Shown here piece by piece: positions 23,902-32,629 of a DNA stretch of 48,938 bases. Every line of letters begins with the position of its first letter. The first letter of the stretch is position 1. A program made the translations under genes and the position numbers. The DNA is from an uncultured bacterium (GTDB taxonomy: Bacteria; Bacteroidota; Bacteroidia; Bacteroidales; Bacteroidaceae): the NCBI GenBank assembly GCA_905215555.1, contig CAJMQU010000032.1, positions 1 to 48,938 of the forward strand, given 5' to 3'. The notes under the pieces are model-generated. The model worked only from the letters and a program-made list of their open reading frames with translations. It was not told the DNA's origin and made no database searches.

Positions 23902-26052
23902 ATGAAACACTTATTCAAATTTTCCTTTTGCGCATTGGCATTTGTCATGAACGCAAATATCGGCTTCGCACAAAGCAGCGAAACGGGGCTGAAAGATGCC
24001 TATAAAGATTATTTCTCAATTGGTGTGGCTGTGAATATGCGTAACATCGCAAATCCCGAACAGATTGCCATCATCAAAAAAGACTTTAACAGCATTACAG
24101 CAGAAAACGACATGAAACCTCAGCCTACCGAGCCTGCCAACGGAAAGTTCAATTGGGAGAATGCCGACAAAATTGCCGATTTCTGCCGCACCAACGGAAT
24201 CAAGCTTCGCGGACACTGCTTGATGTGGCACGCACAAATAGGAGAATGGATGTATCGTGACGATAAAGGAGAGTTGGTATCCAAAGAAACTTTGTTCAAA
24301 AACATGAAACAGCACATCACTGCCATTGTGCAGCGCTACAAAGATATCATCTATGCCTGGGATGTGGTGAATGAAGCCATTTCCGACGGAGGTTGGCAGG
24401 GCGGACGCAGAGGTGAAGGACAGAAACCGAGTCCCTACCGCAATTCGCCCCTCTACCAGATAGCGGGTGATGAGTTCATCAAGAAGGCTTTCATCTATGC
24501 ACGCGAGGCCGATCCCGATGTACTCCTTTTCTATAATGACTACAACGCCGCTGATCCTGCCAAGCGCGATCGCATTTACAATATGGTGAAATCAATGAAA
24601 GAAGAAGGCATACCCATCGATGGTATCGGCATGCAGGGGCACTATAACATCTATGGCCCCAGCATGGAAGATGTAGATGCCGCTCTCACCAAATACTCCA
24701 CCATCGTGAAGCACATTCACATTACCGAGCTGGACATCCGCGCTAACGAGGAAATGGGAGGACAACTCAACTTCAGCCGTGGCGGCGCCGACATCAGTCA
24801 GGTGGTGAAGACACTTCAGGAAGACCAGTATGCACGTCTCTTCCGGGTACTCCGCAAGCATAAAGATGTGGTAGACAATGTCACCTTCTGGAATCTTTCT
24901 GATCGCGATTCATGGTTAGGCGCACGCAACTATCCGCTGCCATACGATGAAAACTACAAGGCAAAACGTGTTTATAGTCTCATTAAGGATTTTGACCCTG
25001 CACTCGACAATGCCGTAGTGAAAGAAGACTTCCGTCCTTCTTCCCTCAACCAGCCCGGACAGCAGTATCCGATGGTCAACTCGCAGGGATATGCCCGTTT
25101 CCGTGTAGTGGCTCCGGACGCCAAGTCGGTCATTGTCAGCCTCGGACTGGGAGGCCGTGGCGGTACGGTGCTCCGTAAAGATAAAGATGGGGTATGGGTA
25201 GGCACCACTGAAGGTCCTATGGACGAAGGGTTCCATTACTATCACCTGAATATCGACGGTGGTGTGTTCAACGATCCGGGTACCAAGAACTATTACGGCT
25301 CCTGCCGTTGGGAGAGTGGCATCGAGATACCTGCTCACGACAGTGATTTCTATGCCATGAAGCAAGTGCCCCACGGAAATGTGCAGCAAGTTTATTTCTA
25401 CTCCAAGAGTACTGACACGCATCGTCGTGCATTTGTATACACGCCCCCTACATACGGTAAGGACAAGAAGAAATATCCTGTTCTCTATCTGCAACACGGA
25501 TGGGGTGAGGACGAGACTGCATGGTCCGTCCAAGGACGTGCGAACCTCATCATGGACAATTTGATTGCCGAAGGCAAGATAGAACCATTCATCATCGTGA
25601 TGACTTACGGTATGACGAACGACGTGAAATTCGGACGTATCAATGAATTCACCGCCAAAGAGTTTGAAACAGTGCTCGTAGACGAACTGATACCTTACAT
25701 CGACAGCAATTTCCGTACGCTTCCCGACAAGAAGCATCGTGCGATGGCGGGGCTTTCGATGGGTGGTTTTGAGACGAAACTCATCACTCTGCGCCGTCCG
25801 GAAGTGTTCAATCATTACGGACTGCTGAGCGGCGGCATTTATACGCCATCCGACATCAAAGACAAAAAACAGGTGGCATCCATCTTTATCAGTTGCGGAA
25901 GCAAGGAGAATCCTGCCGGCGTGACCAAAGCTGTAGATGATCTTAAGGCTGCCGGATTCAATGCGACCGCTTTCGTCTCTCCCGATACGGCTCATGAATT
26001 CCTGACTTGGCGTAGAAGCCTGTATCACATGGCGCAATTGTTATTCAAATAG
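23902..26052 (+). CDS. Bifunctional GH10 endo-xylanase / CE1 feruloyl esterase
   Basis: Secreted 716-residue enzyme that would cut the xylan backbone and release ferulate esters. A signal peptide covers residues 1-23 (ends NIGFAQ). The GH10 domain (about 27-357) has acid/base Glu158 in DVVNEA and nucleophile Glu276 in HITELDI. A beta-sandwich linker (about 381-484) resembles the CBM48/E-set domain seen before CE1 esterases. The CE1 alpha/beta-hydrolase (about 485-716) has LQHGWGEDETAW, Ser619 in GLSMGG and His698 in TAHEFLTW. The architecture matches Prevotella Xyn10D-Fae1A. The start is the ATG at 23902. No SusC/D pair is adjacent. Confidence 0.93.
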   Translation: MKHLFKFSFCALAFVMNANIGFAQSSETGLKDAYKDYFSIGVAVNMRNIANPEQIAIIKKDFNSITAENDMKPQPTEPANGKFNWENADKIADFCRTNGIKLRGHCLMWHAQIGEWMYRDDKGELVSKETLFKNMKQHITAIVQRYKDIIYAWDVVNEAISDGGWQGGRRGEGQKPSPYRNSPLYQIAGDEFIKKAFIYAREADPDVLLFYNDYNAADPAKRDRIYNMVKSMKEEGIPIDGIGMQGHYNIYGPSMEDVDAALTKYSTIVKHIHITELDIRANEEMGGQLNFSRGGADISQVVKTLQEDQYARLFRVLRKHKDVVDNVTFWNLSDRDSWLGARNYPLPYDENYKAKRVYSLIKDFDPALDNAVVKEDFRPSSLNQPGQQYPMVNSQGYARFRVVAPDAKSVIVSLGLGGRGGTVLRKDKDGVWVGTTEGPMDEGFHYYHLNIDGGVFNDPGTKNYYGSCRWESGIEIPAHDSDFYAMKQVPHGNVQQVYFYSKSTDTHRRAFVYTPPTYGKDKKKYPVLYLQHGWGEDETAWSVQGRANLIMDNLIAEGKIEPFIIVMTYGMTNDVKFGRINEFTAKEFETVLVDELIPYIDSNFRTLPDKKHRAMAGLSMGGFETKLITLRRPEVFNHYGLLSGGIYTPSDIKDKKQVASIFISCGSKENPAGVTKAVDDLKAAGFNATAFVSPDTAHEFLTWRRSLYHMAQLLFK

Positions 26053-26117
26053 GAACAGCATTCATTGCAGAAACTGTTTCCACCCCTGTAGGCTTTGTTG
26101 GGGTGAAACGTGATAAG

Positions 26118-26154
26118 TCCCGAGGTGCTATCGATGGCATCTCGGGATTTTGTT
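26118..26154 (+). terminator. Terminator after the xylanase-esterase gene
   Basis: Arms TCCCGAGGTGCTA and TGGCATCTCGGGA (26118-26146) pair at 11 of 13 positions and lead into TTTTGTT. A second hairpin lies just upstream (26075-26085 with 26100-26109). Confidence 0.75.
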
Positions 26155-26162
26155 AGATATAT

Positions 26163-27218
26163 TTAGAACCGTACCATCAGTTCCAACACAATCTTATCCT
26201 GTTCTGACTCTTTTGCAAGGCTGTCTTTAGCATAAAAGTATTTCTCGAAGTTCAGACGAAGGTCTGTGCGGAATGCTTTGCTGAGGCTGAAAGTGATGCC
26301 GCCGGTTATGCGATGCCGCTTGTAGTCGGTAGTGACTAAAGCGCCGGTTTCTTCATCAATGGTCTTTCCGTCGCTTTGGCTGGTCATCATGTCATAGCGT
26401 GCCAGAAAAGACATTTTGTTGAATACTTTACGCAGTGGCAAATCGTAGTTGATGAAACTGTTTACGGCATGCACATTGTCGTAAGCATTGTCTGCGTATG
26501 TTTTGTACAGGTACTCCCCTTCAATGTGGAAGCGTCCGAATTCATAGAAAGCGCCGATGTCATAAGAGTTTATCCGTACATCTTGCGGCTGAATGCTCTG
26601 TATACTTAAAGCCAGATTCAGCTTCTTGGCAAACAGGAACTGCGCTTTGGCGGAATAGTTCACTTCTTTGTGCCATTCTTTTTGGTTGGTCAGTCCCGAA
26701 CCGTTGTAGAGTCCGCCTTCTAATGTAACAGGTATTTCAGTTCCGGACTTATATCCCAATGTAACACCGACGTCACGAACATTACCAACCTGTTTCGCTA
26801 TAAATGAACGGTTGGCGAAGTATTGCTGATGCGGTGAACGGTGTGCGTCGATGGTGAACGGCACACGCATTTGCCCTGCGGTAACAGTTAAAGCTTTTAC
26901 GGGGAAGAGGCGGGCATAAGCGTCCAGCATCTTGATTTGCCCTTCATCCGAAAGGTCGATTTCGGCTTTATATGCTACTATGGGCAAGACGTTACCCGTA
27001 ATGCTGATACGTGCATTGCGTACTTCGAAACGGCTGGCAGCCATTTCTGTCTGATACTCAAACTTTGTACGGATAGTACCATGTATTTCCGGCAGGTAAT
27101 CCTTTGTTTCCAGCTCTTCTTTATCGATTTTCTTTCCGTCTTCGTTGCGATACGGATTTTGGGCTTTTACTGTCAGTGACAGCAGGACAATGAGCAGCAT
27201 GAGTGCGCTTTTCTTCAT
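26163..27218 (-). CDS. OprO/OprP-type phosphate-selective porin family protein
   Basis: A 351-residue outer-membrane barrel of the phosphate-selective porin O/P family. A signal peptide precedes AQNPYRNEDG. The body shows family blocks FEVRNARISITGNVLP, YKAEIDLSDEGQIKMLDAYA, VTAGQMRVPF and SFIAKQVGNVRDVGVTLGYK, and closes with a terminal Phe (ELMVRF), the usual BAM signal. In Bacteroidetes such porins may carry anions such as phosphate, but specificity is not evident. I start at 27218 (MKKSALM); an ATG two codons earlier (27224) is equally possible. Upstream there is only a weak -7 (GACCTTTG on minus, 27259-27252). Confidence 0.87.
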   Translation of the reverse strand: MKKSALMLLIVLLSLTVKAQNPYRNEDGKKIDKEELETKDYLPEIHGTIRTKFEYQTEMAASRFEVRNARISITGNVLPIVAYKAEIDLSDEGQIKMLDAYARLFPVKALTVTAGQMRVPFTIDAHRSPHQQYFANRSFIAKQVGNVRDVGVTLGYKSGTEIPVTLEGGLYNGSGLTNQKEWHKEVNYSAKAQFLFAKKLNLALSIQSIQPQDVRINSYDIGAFYEFGRFHIEGEYLYKTYADNAYDNVHAVNSFINYDLPLRKVFNKMSFLARYDMMTSQSDGKTIDEETGALVTTDYKRHRITGGITFSLSKAFRTDLRLNFEKYFYAKDSLAKESEQDKIVLELMVRF

Positions 27219-27408
27219 AACCATTAGTTGTAGTCGATTAATTTATGGCGGCAAAGGTCGGACATAAGTGTTATGTTTCTGTTTCATGTATATTGCATTT
27301 TGATTACACAGCTGTCTGCGAAGAAATGTTATCCTTTTCCGATAAAAACGTGGACGATTTTTAGTGGTATTGCAGACGATTTAATCAGTCAGTCTGAATG
27401 AGAATCTG

Positions 27409-27416
27409 TAAATTTG
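27409..27416 (+). promoter_or_regulatory. -7 element for the phosphoesterase gene
   Basis: TAAATTTG is a full TAnnTTTG match 55 bp before the ATG at 27472. Confidence 0.5.
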
Positions 27417-27471
27417 GGGCTTTGGAAAAGTTGCTGATTTATTATATGTATAACTTAAAAATTGAAATATC

Positions 27472-28374
27472 ATGAAAACGTTTATCTGGTTATTTACATG
27501 TTTGTTCTTTGGGTGCGGTAGTGCGTTGGCACAGGGCGTTTCTCCTGTTCTTAAATTCGGATTGTTTGCCGATGCGCAATATGCGGACTGCCCTTCGGAA
27601 AACACACGGTTCTACAGGCGGTCATTGCAAAAACTGGATACTTGCGTCAACTGCTTCAACCGGCAGAATGTGCTGTTTACTATCAATCTGGGGGATATCG
27701 TCGACAGGAAGAACAGCGATCTGAAAGCGATAATGTCACCTCTTTCACGCCTCGATAATAAGATTTATCATATTACGGGTAATCACGATTATAAAGAAGT
27801 GACCGATAATTCTGTTCTTTACCGCCAGTTGGGCATGACGTCCGAATACTATTCATTCAAAAAGCAAAATTGGACTTTCATCATGCTGAATACCAATGAA
27901 GTGTCGGCTTATGCCAATGTGGCGGGGACTGAAAAAGAACAGGAATTGGCTGAAATGCTGGAGTATATAAGGCAAACGGGAGGAAAACAGGCGTACAGGT
28001 GGAATGGGGGAATCAGCAAGAAGCAGATGAAATGGCTGGAAGATTTGTTGGCGGAGTGTGAAAGGAATAATGGCAATGTGCTGATTTTCACACATCATCC
28101 GCTTTATCCGCAGAGTGAGTTTACGGCTTTGAACAGTGAGGAAATTCTGAATACCATTTCAAAGTACTCATGTGTAAAAGCTGTGTTCTCAGGACATCAT
28201 CATGCCGGAGCGTTTGGCTGTTACAAAGGCATCCCGATGATTACACACGAAGGAATGATAGAGACGGAAAAGCAAAATGCCTATTCCATAGTCGAGATTA
28301 CTCAAGACTCCATCCGGGTGAAAGGGCGTGGAAGAGTATCTTCACGGTCATTCAAGTATTCCCCGGGCTTATGA
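27472..28374 (+). CDS. Secreted ADP-ribose/CDP-alcohol diphosphatase-like metallophosphoesterase
   Basis: A 300-residue calcineurin-fold phosphoesterase with a signal peptide (residues 1-21, ends ALAQG). The metal motif starts D34-A-Q36 (GLFADAQYADC), with Gln where most family members have His. That, together with the following RFYRRSLQKL, is typical of Mn-dependent ADP-ribose/CDP-alcohol diphosphatases (ADPRM). The rest is standard: GD at 74-75, GNHD at 103-106, FTHHPLYPQ and SGHHHAGAFG. Export implies a role on nucleotides or lipid head groups outside the cytoplasm, which is inferred. It stands alone between a divergent porin and mnmA. Confidence 0.85.
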   Translation: MKTFIWLFTCLFFGCGSALAQGVSPVLKFGLFADAQYADCPSENTRFYRRSLQKLDTCVNCFNRQNVLFTINLGDIVDRKNSDLKAIMSPLSRLDNKIYHITGNHDYKEVTDNSVLYRQLGMTSEYYSFKKQNWTFIMLNTNEVSAYANVAGTEKEQELAEMLEYIRQTGGKQAYRWNGGISKKQMKWLEDLLAECERNNGNVLIFTHHPLYPQSEFTALNSEEILNTISKYSCVKAVFSGHHHAGAFGCYKGIPMITHEGMIETEKQNAYSIVEITQDSIRVKGRGRVSSRSFKYSPGL

Positions 28375-28546
28375 TACGTTTGTGGAGCAAGACTCTAAAG
28401 AAGCGAAAAGCTGAGGAGAAATAAAGAGAATCATCGTATCCTTTTTTTGATCGGAGCCATTTGCAGAGTCCTGACTTTTTTGCGTCCATGATGTGAAGTC
28501 ATGTGAAAAAGGTGTGTCTTTTCTATTTCTTCTCCCCGAAATCACC

Positions 28547-28554
28547 TATTTTTG
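28547..28554 (+). promoter_or_regulatory. -7 element for mnmA
   Basis: TATTTTTG, a full TAnnTTTG match, 26 bp before the mnmA ATG. A -33-like TTTC (28525-28528) lies 18 nt upstream. Confidence 0.55.
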
Positions 28555-28580
28555 TAAACTAATAGAATGAATATCCTAAA

Positions 28581-29660
28581 ATGAACAAACCAGAGAAGCG
28601 AGTATTGGTTGGCATGAGCGGCGGTATAGACAGTACCGCCACTTGTCTGATGTTGAAGGAACAGGGGTATGAGATAATCGGGCTAACCATGTGGGTGTGG
28701 GGAGACGAACCGGTGGAAGCTCGACAGCTTGCCGACAGTATGGGCATCGAACATTATGTGGCCGATGAACGTGAGGCTTTCCGCAAAGTTATTGTGCAAA
28801 ACTTTATTGATGAATATTGCCAGGGACGAACACCCAATCCGTGTGTGATGTGCAATCCTACATTTAAATTCCGTATACTTACAGAGTGGGCGGATAAACT
28901 GGGCTGCGCGTTTATTTCTACCGGACATTATAGCCGTCTGGAAGAAAAGAGCGGAAAGATATACATAGTCGCCGGAGATGACGATAAGAAAGACCAGTCC
29001 TATTTCTTGTGGCGACTGGGGCAGGATGTGCTGAGGCGTTGTCTTTTCCCACTGGGCACTTATACGAAGTTGCAAGTGAGGGAATATCTGCGCGAGAAAG
29101 GCTATCAGTTGAAGGCGGAAGAAGGGGAGAGTATGGAGGTCTGTTTCATCAAGGGGGACTACCGAGACTTCCTGCGCGAACATTCTCCTGAAATAGATAG
29201 TGAAATCGGTTCCGGATGGTTTGTCAATTCCGAAGGGGTGAAGTTGGGAGAGCACAAAGGCTTCCCCTATTATACCATCGGACAGCGCAAAGGTTTGGAA
29301 ATAGCTCTCGGTAAACCGGCTTATGTGCTGAAGATAAATCCGCAGAAGAATACGGTGATGCTGGGTGATGCGGAGCAATTGCGGACGGAATATATGTTGG
29401 CTGAACAGGATAACATCATTGATGAGCAGGAGTTCTTTTCTGCTCCCGATTTGACGGTGCGTATCCGTTATCGCAGTAAGCCGATACCTTGCACTGTGAA
29501 AAGATTGGAAGACGGGCGGCTGTTTGTTCATTTTTTATCCGAGGCATCAGCGATTGCGCCTGGTCAGTCTGCCGTGTTTTATATCGGAAGACGGGTAGTG
29601 GGCGGTTCTTTTATTGCTTCCCAACGGGGAATCGGATTGGTTATTGCAGAAAATAAATAA
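28581..29660 (+). CDS. mnmA: tRNA-specific 2-thiouridylase MnmA
   Basis: Thiolates U34 of Lys, Glu and Gln tRNAs. PP-loop SGGIDST at 13-19, tRNA-binding and barrel regions in FPYYTIGQRKGLEI and the C-terminal ASAIAPGQSAVFY. The catalytic Cys pair is Cys91 and Cys188 (ESMEVCFI). The motif NPCVMCN (Cys88/Cys91) has an extra Cys where E. coli has NPDVLCN, so three Cys could bind an Fe-S cluster. At 359 residues it is normal for the family. Bacteroides genomes often carry more than one MnmA paralogue; I cannot tell which this is. A subtilase follows 16 bp later. Confidence 0.94.
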   Translation: MNKPEKRVLVGMSGGIDSTATCLMLKEQGYEIIGLTMWVWGDEPVEARQLADSMGIEHYVADEREAFRKVIVQNFIDEYCQGRTPNPCVMCNPTFKFRILTEWADKLGCAFISTGHYSRLEEKSGKIYIVAGDDDKKDQSYFLWRLGQDVLRRCLFPLGTYTKLQVREYLREKGYQLKAEEGESMEVCFIKGDYRDFLREHSPEIDSEIGSGWFVNSEGVKLGEHKGFPYYTIGQRKGLEIALGKPAYVLKINPQKNTVMLGDAEQLRTEYMLAEQDNIIDEQEFFSAPDLTVRIRYRSKPIPCTVKRLEDGRLFVHFLSEASAIAPGQSAVFYIGRRVVGGSFIASQRGIGLVIAENK

Positions 29661-29676
29661 GTAATTAAATGATAGA

Positions 29677-31047
29677 ATGAGAAAATTGATTTTCCTTTTA
29701 GCCATTGTTCTGTTCGCAACAGGAGCATCGGCACAGCAAGATACATTGAAGTATCGCATTAGTCTGAAAGATAAGGCTGCCACAGAGTATTCGTTGAAGC
29801 GGCCGGAGAAATTCTTGTCCGAAAAGGCAATCGAACGCCGCAAGAAACAGAATCTGCCTATTGACTCTACCGATCTTCCGGTTTGTCGTAAGTATATAGA
29901 TGAAATCCGCAAGCAAGGAGTTAATATCGTAGTGACCGGGAAATGGAATAATTTTGTAACGGTATCTTGCAACGATACGACCTTGATCGACCGCATTGCT
30001 GCATTGCCTTTTGTACTCTCTGCGGAGAAAGTTTGGATTTCTCCCGGTGCCGACAAACCAACGATGTCTACCGAACGGGATTCTGTCATCAATCAGCCGA
30101 CGATATATCCGGATAGTATTTACGGACGTGCCATCACGCAGATTCAGTTGAGCAATGGGGACAAACTGCACGAGGCTGGTTTCAAAGGGCAGGGCATGAC
30201 GATTGCGGTTATTGATGCGGGGTTCCATAATGTGGATAAGATTACTGCCATGCAGAATATCCGTATCCTTGGTACGAAAGACTTCGTGAATCCTCAGGCA
30301 GATATCTTTGCTGAGAGCAGTCATGGTTTGTCTGTACTTTCCTGTATCGGTATGAACCGGCCCGATATAATGACAGGTACGGCTCCTGAAGCTTCCTTCT
30401 GGTTGCTTCGGAGTGAAGATGAGTATTCCGAACACCTGGTGGAACAGGACTACTGGGCTGCCGCTGTCGAGTTTGCCGATAGTGTGGGAGTGGATGTGTT
30501 GAATACCTCTTTAGGATATTATGCCTTTGATGATAAATCGAAGAATTACAAATACCGTGATTTGGATGGTCATCATGCATTGATGTCACGTCAGGCTTCG
30601 ATGATTGCGGATAAGGGAATGGTACTGGTATGTAGTGCCGGAAACTCCGGTATGGGTTCCTGGAAGAAGATTACTCCTCCGGGAGATGCGGATAATGTGC
30701 TGACGGTAGGTGCTATCGATAAGAAAGCTGTGTTGGCGCCTTTCTCTTCCATTGGTAATACGGCCGATAACCGTGTGAAACCGGATGTTGTGGCCGTTGG
30801 TGCAGGGTCCGATGTAATCCGTACGGATGGAAATCAGGGACGGGCGAACGGTACTTCTTTCTCTTCTCCCATCATGTGCGGCATGGTGACTTGTCTGTGG
30901 CAGGCTTGTCCGAAACTGACGGCAAAAGAATTGGTAGAGCTTGTACGCCGGGCAGGTGATCGCGCTGATTTTCCGGATAATATATACGGATATGGAGTGC
31001 CTGACATGTGGAAGGCATATAATGATTATAAATCGAAGAAGAAATGA
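29677..31047 (+). CDS. Secreted S8 (subtilisin-like) serine protease
   Basis: A 456-residue exported protease. Residues 1-19 are a signal peptide (MRKLIFLLAIVLFATGASA). An N-terminal inhibitor-like propeptide spans about 22-120 (KYRISLKDKAATEYS, NNFVTVSCNDTTLIDRIAALPFV). The catalytic triad is intact: Asp180 in AVIDAGF, His216 in SSHGLSVLS and Ser394 in NGTSFSSPIM, with oxyanion Asn in CSAGNSG. It has no type IX C-terminal domain and stops at KSKKK, so it is probably periplasmic or released by another route. It begins 16 bp after mnmA and precedes xseA by 57 bp. Confidence 0.92.
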   Translation: MRKLIFLLAIVLFATGASAQQDTLKYRISLKDKAATEYSLKRPEKFLSEKAIERRKKQNLPIDSTDLPVCRKYIDEIRKQGVNIVVTGKWNNFVTVSCNDTTLIDRIAALPFVLSAEKVWISPGADKPTMSTERDSVINQPTIYPDSIYGRAITQIQLSNGDKLHEAGFKGQGMTIAVIDAGFHNVDKITAMQNIRILGTKDFVNPQADIFAESSHGLSVLSCIGMNRPDIMTGTAPEASFWLLRSEDEYSEHLVEQDYWAAAVEFADSVGVDVLNTSLGYYAFDDKSKNYKYRDLDGHHALMSRQASMIADKGMVLVCSAGNSGMGSWKKITPPGDADNVLTVGAIDKKAVLAPFSSIGNTADNRVKPDVVAVGAGSDVIRTDGNQGRANGTSFSSPIMCGMVTCLWQACPKLTAKELVELVRRAGDRADFPDNIYGYGVPDMWKAYNDYKSKKK

Positions 31048-31104
31048 GATAAATTCAGTTGACGAAAGACCTTATTCCCTTGTCAACTAACTCATAACCC
31101 TACA

Positions 31105-32346
31105 ATGATGGAAGCTTTATCTCTGTTAGAACTTAACGCTCTGGTGCGCCGCAGTCTTGAACAATGCCTGCCCGATGAATATTGGGTGCAGGCGGAGTTG
31201 AGCGATGTGCGCACTAACAGCACCGGGCACTGCTATCTGGAATTCATTCAGAAAGATTCTCGCAGCAACAGTCTGGTAGCCAAAGCAAGAGGAACGATTT
31301 GGGCGAATGTATATCGCTTGTTGAAACCTTACTTTGAGGAGGCTACGGGACAGGCTTTTGTTTCCGGCATCAAGGTACTGGTACAGGTTACCGTCAGTTT
31401 CCATGAACTTTATGGTTATAGCCTTACGGTGCAGGATATTGACCCCACCTATACGTTAGGAGATATGGCACGCCGCCGTCGGGAGATCTTGAAACAGTTG
31501 GAAGAAGAAGGCGTACTGACTCTGAACAAAGAGTTGGAAATGCCGGATTTGCCCCAACGTATTGCTGTGATTTCATCCCCCACGGCTGCCGGCTATGGCG
31601 ACTTCTGCCATCAGTTGCGGAATAATCCCCGTGGGTTCTTCTTTTATACAGAGTTATTCCCTGCATTGATGCAGGGCGACCGTGTGGAGGAATCCGTATT
31701 GGCTGCTTTGGATTTGATTCTTGACCGTCAGAGTGAGTTTGATGCTGTGGTCATCATCCGTGGTGGCGGGGCCACTTCCGATCTTTCCGGTTTTGATACG
31801 TATCTGCTCGCTGCTGCTTGTGCTCAATTCCCGTTGCCGATAATCACCGGAATCGGGCACGAGAGAGATGATACGGTGCTTGATTCCGTGGCACATACCC
31901 GTGTGAAAACCCCGACTGCCGCTGCCGAATACCTCATCGACTGCATGGATATTGCTGCCGATAGCCTGGAAACTCTTGCCGGACGTTTGCACGAAAGCGT
32001 TCTTTCCCGCCTGACGGAAGAACATCGTAAATTGAATTTATATAGGAATCGTATTCCTTCTGCTGTTGTCCGTCGTATTGCTGACGCAAAGTTACTTCTG
32101 TTAACTGCCCGGAGAGATATTTCCCAGGCTGTTACATCTTCCCTTTCACGCCAGCATCATCGTCTGGAACTGTTGCTGCAGCGTGTGGTTGATGCATCGC
32201 CCGAAAAAATGCTTGCCCGTGGTTATAGCATCACTCTGAAAGATGGAAAAGCCGTGAAAGATGCCGCTTCTCTCAGTGAGAATGATGAAATCCTCACCCG
32301 CTTTTACCGGGGAGAGATAACTTCAATCATAAATCATAAATCGTAA
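31105..32346 (+). CDS. xseA: Exodeoxyribonuclease VII large subunit
   Basis: Catalytic subunit of ExoVII, which degrades single-stranded DNA from both ends. The N-terminal OB domain (about 1-110) starts LSLLELNALVRRSLEQCLPDEYWVQAELSD. The catalytic domain has RIAVISSPTAAGYGDF, VIIRGGGATSDLSGFD and ITGIGHERDDTVLDSVAHTRVKTPTAAAEYL. A coiled coil and the C-terminal ARGYSITLKDGKAV follow. At 413 residues it is shorter than E. coli XseA (456), normal for Bacteroides. The last seven residues (SIINHKS) and the stop are written by an AATCATAAATC-type repeat. xseB follows 15 bp later. Confidence 0.96.
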   Translation: MMEALSLLELNALVRRSLEQCLPDEYWVQAELSDVRTNSTGHCYLEFIQKDSRSNSLVAKARGTIWANVYRLLKPYFEEATGQAFVSGIKVLVQVTVSFHELYGYSLTVQDIDPTYTLGDMARRRREILKQLEEEGVLTLNKELEMPDLPQRIAVISSPTAAGYGDFCHQLRNNPRGFFFYTELFPALMQGDRVEESVLAALDLILDRQSEFDAVVIIRGGGATSDLSGFDTYLLAAACAQFPLPIITGIGHERDDTVLDSVAHTRVKTPTAAAEYLIDCMDIAADSLETLAGRLHESVLSRLTEEHRKLNLYRNRIPSAVVRRIADAKLLLLTARRDISQAVTSSLSRQHHRLELLLQRVVDASPEKMLARGYSITLKDGKAVKDAASLSENDEILTRFYRGEITSIINHKS

Positions 32347-32352
32347 ATCAAA
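32325..32352. repeat. AATCATAAATC-type repeat at the xseA stop
   Basis: The word AATCATAAATC and near copies (AATCGTAAATC) run across the end of xseA into the 15-bp gap before xseB. Similar words occur at 39032-39056 and 46134-46190. Confidence 0.6.
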
Positions 32353-32361
32353 AATATCCTT

Positions 32362-32577
32362 ATGTCTGCTCCGAAGAAAAAAGAAACCTATTCCCAGGCC
32401 ATGGAACGCTTGGAGAAGATTGTCCGCCAGATAGACAATAATGAGTTGGAAATTGATGCGCTTGCCGAAAAAATAAAGGAAGCGAATGATATTATTGCGT
32501 TTTGCAGCGATAAATTGACTAAAGCCGACAAGGAAATTGAAAAATTACTGTCGGAGAAGCGAGAATGTGAAGAATAA
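32362..32577 (+). CDS. xseB: Exodeoxyribonuclease VII small subunit
   Basis: Small helical ExoVII subunit that binds the XseA coiled coil. 71 residues with the family core YSQAMERLEKIVRQIDNNEL, a central LAEKIKEANDII and a charged C-terminus. It begins 15 bp after xseA, the usual arrangement. Both charge pattern and length fit. Confidence 0.95.
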   Translation: MSAPKKKETYSQAMERLEKIVRQIDNNELEIDALAEKIKEANDIIAFCSDKLTKADKEIEKLLSEKRECEE

Positions 32578-32629
32578 AGAGTAAATTTGTTGCAGAATGT
32601 ACGTAATGAGATTACTAACACTTTGAGAT

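Noticed and set aside
29677..31047. Type IX secreted protease next to a PorU-bearing region
   Set aside because: The protein ends in KSKKK with no C-terminal sorting domain.
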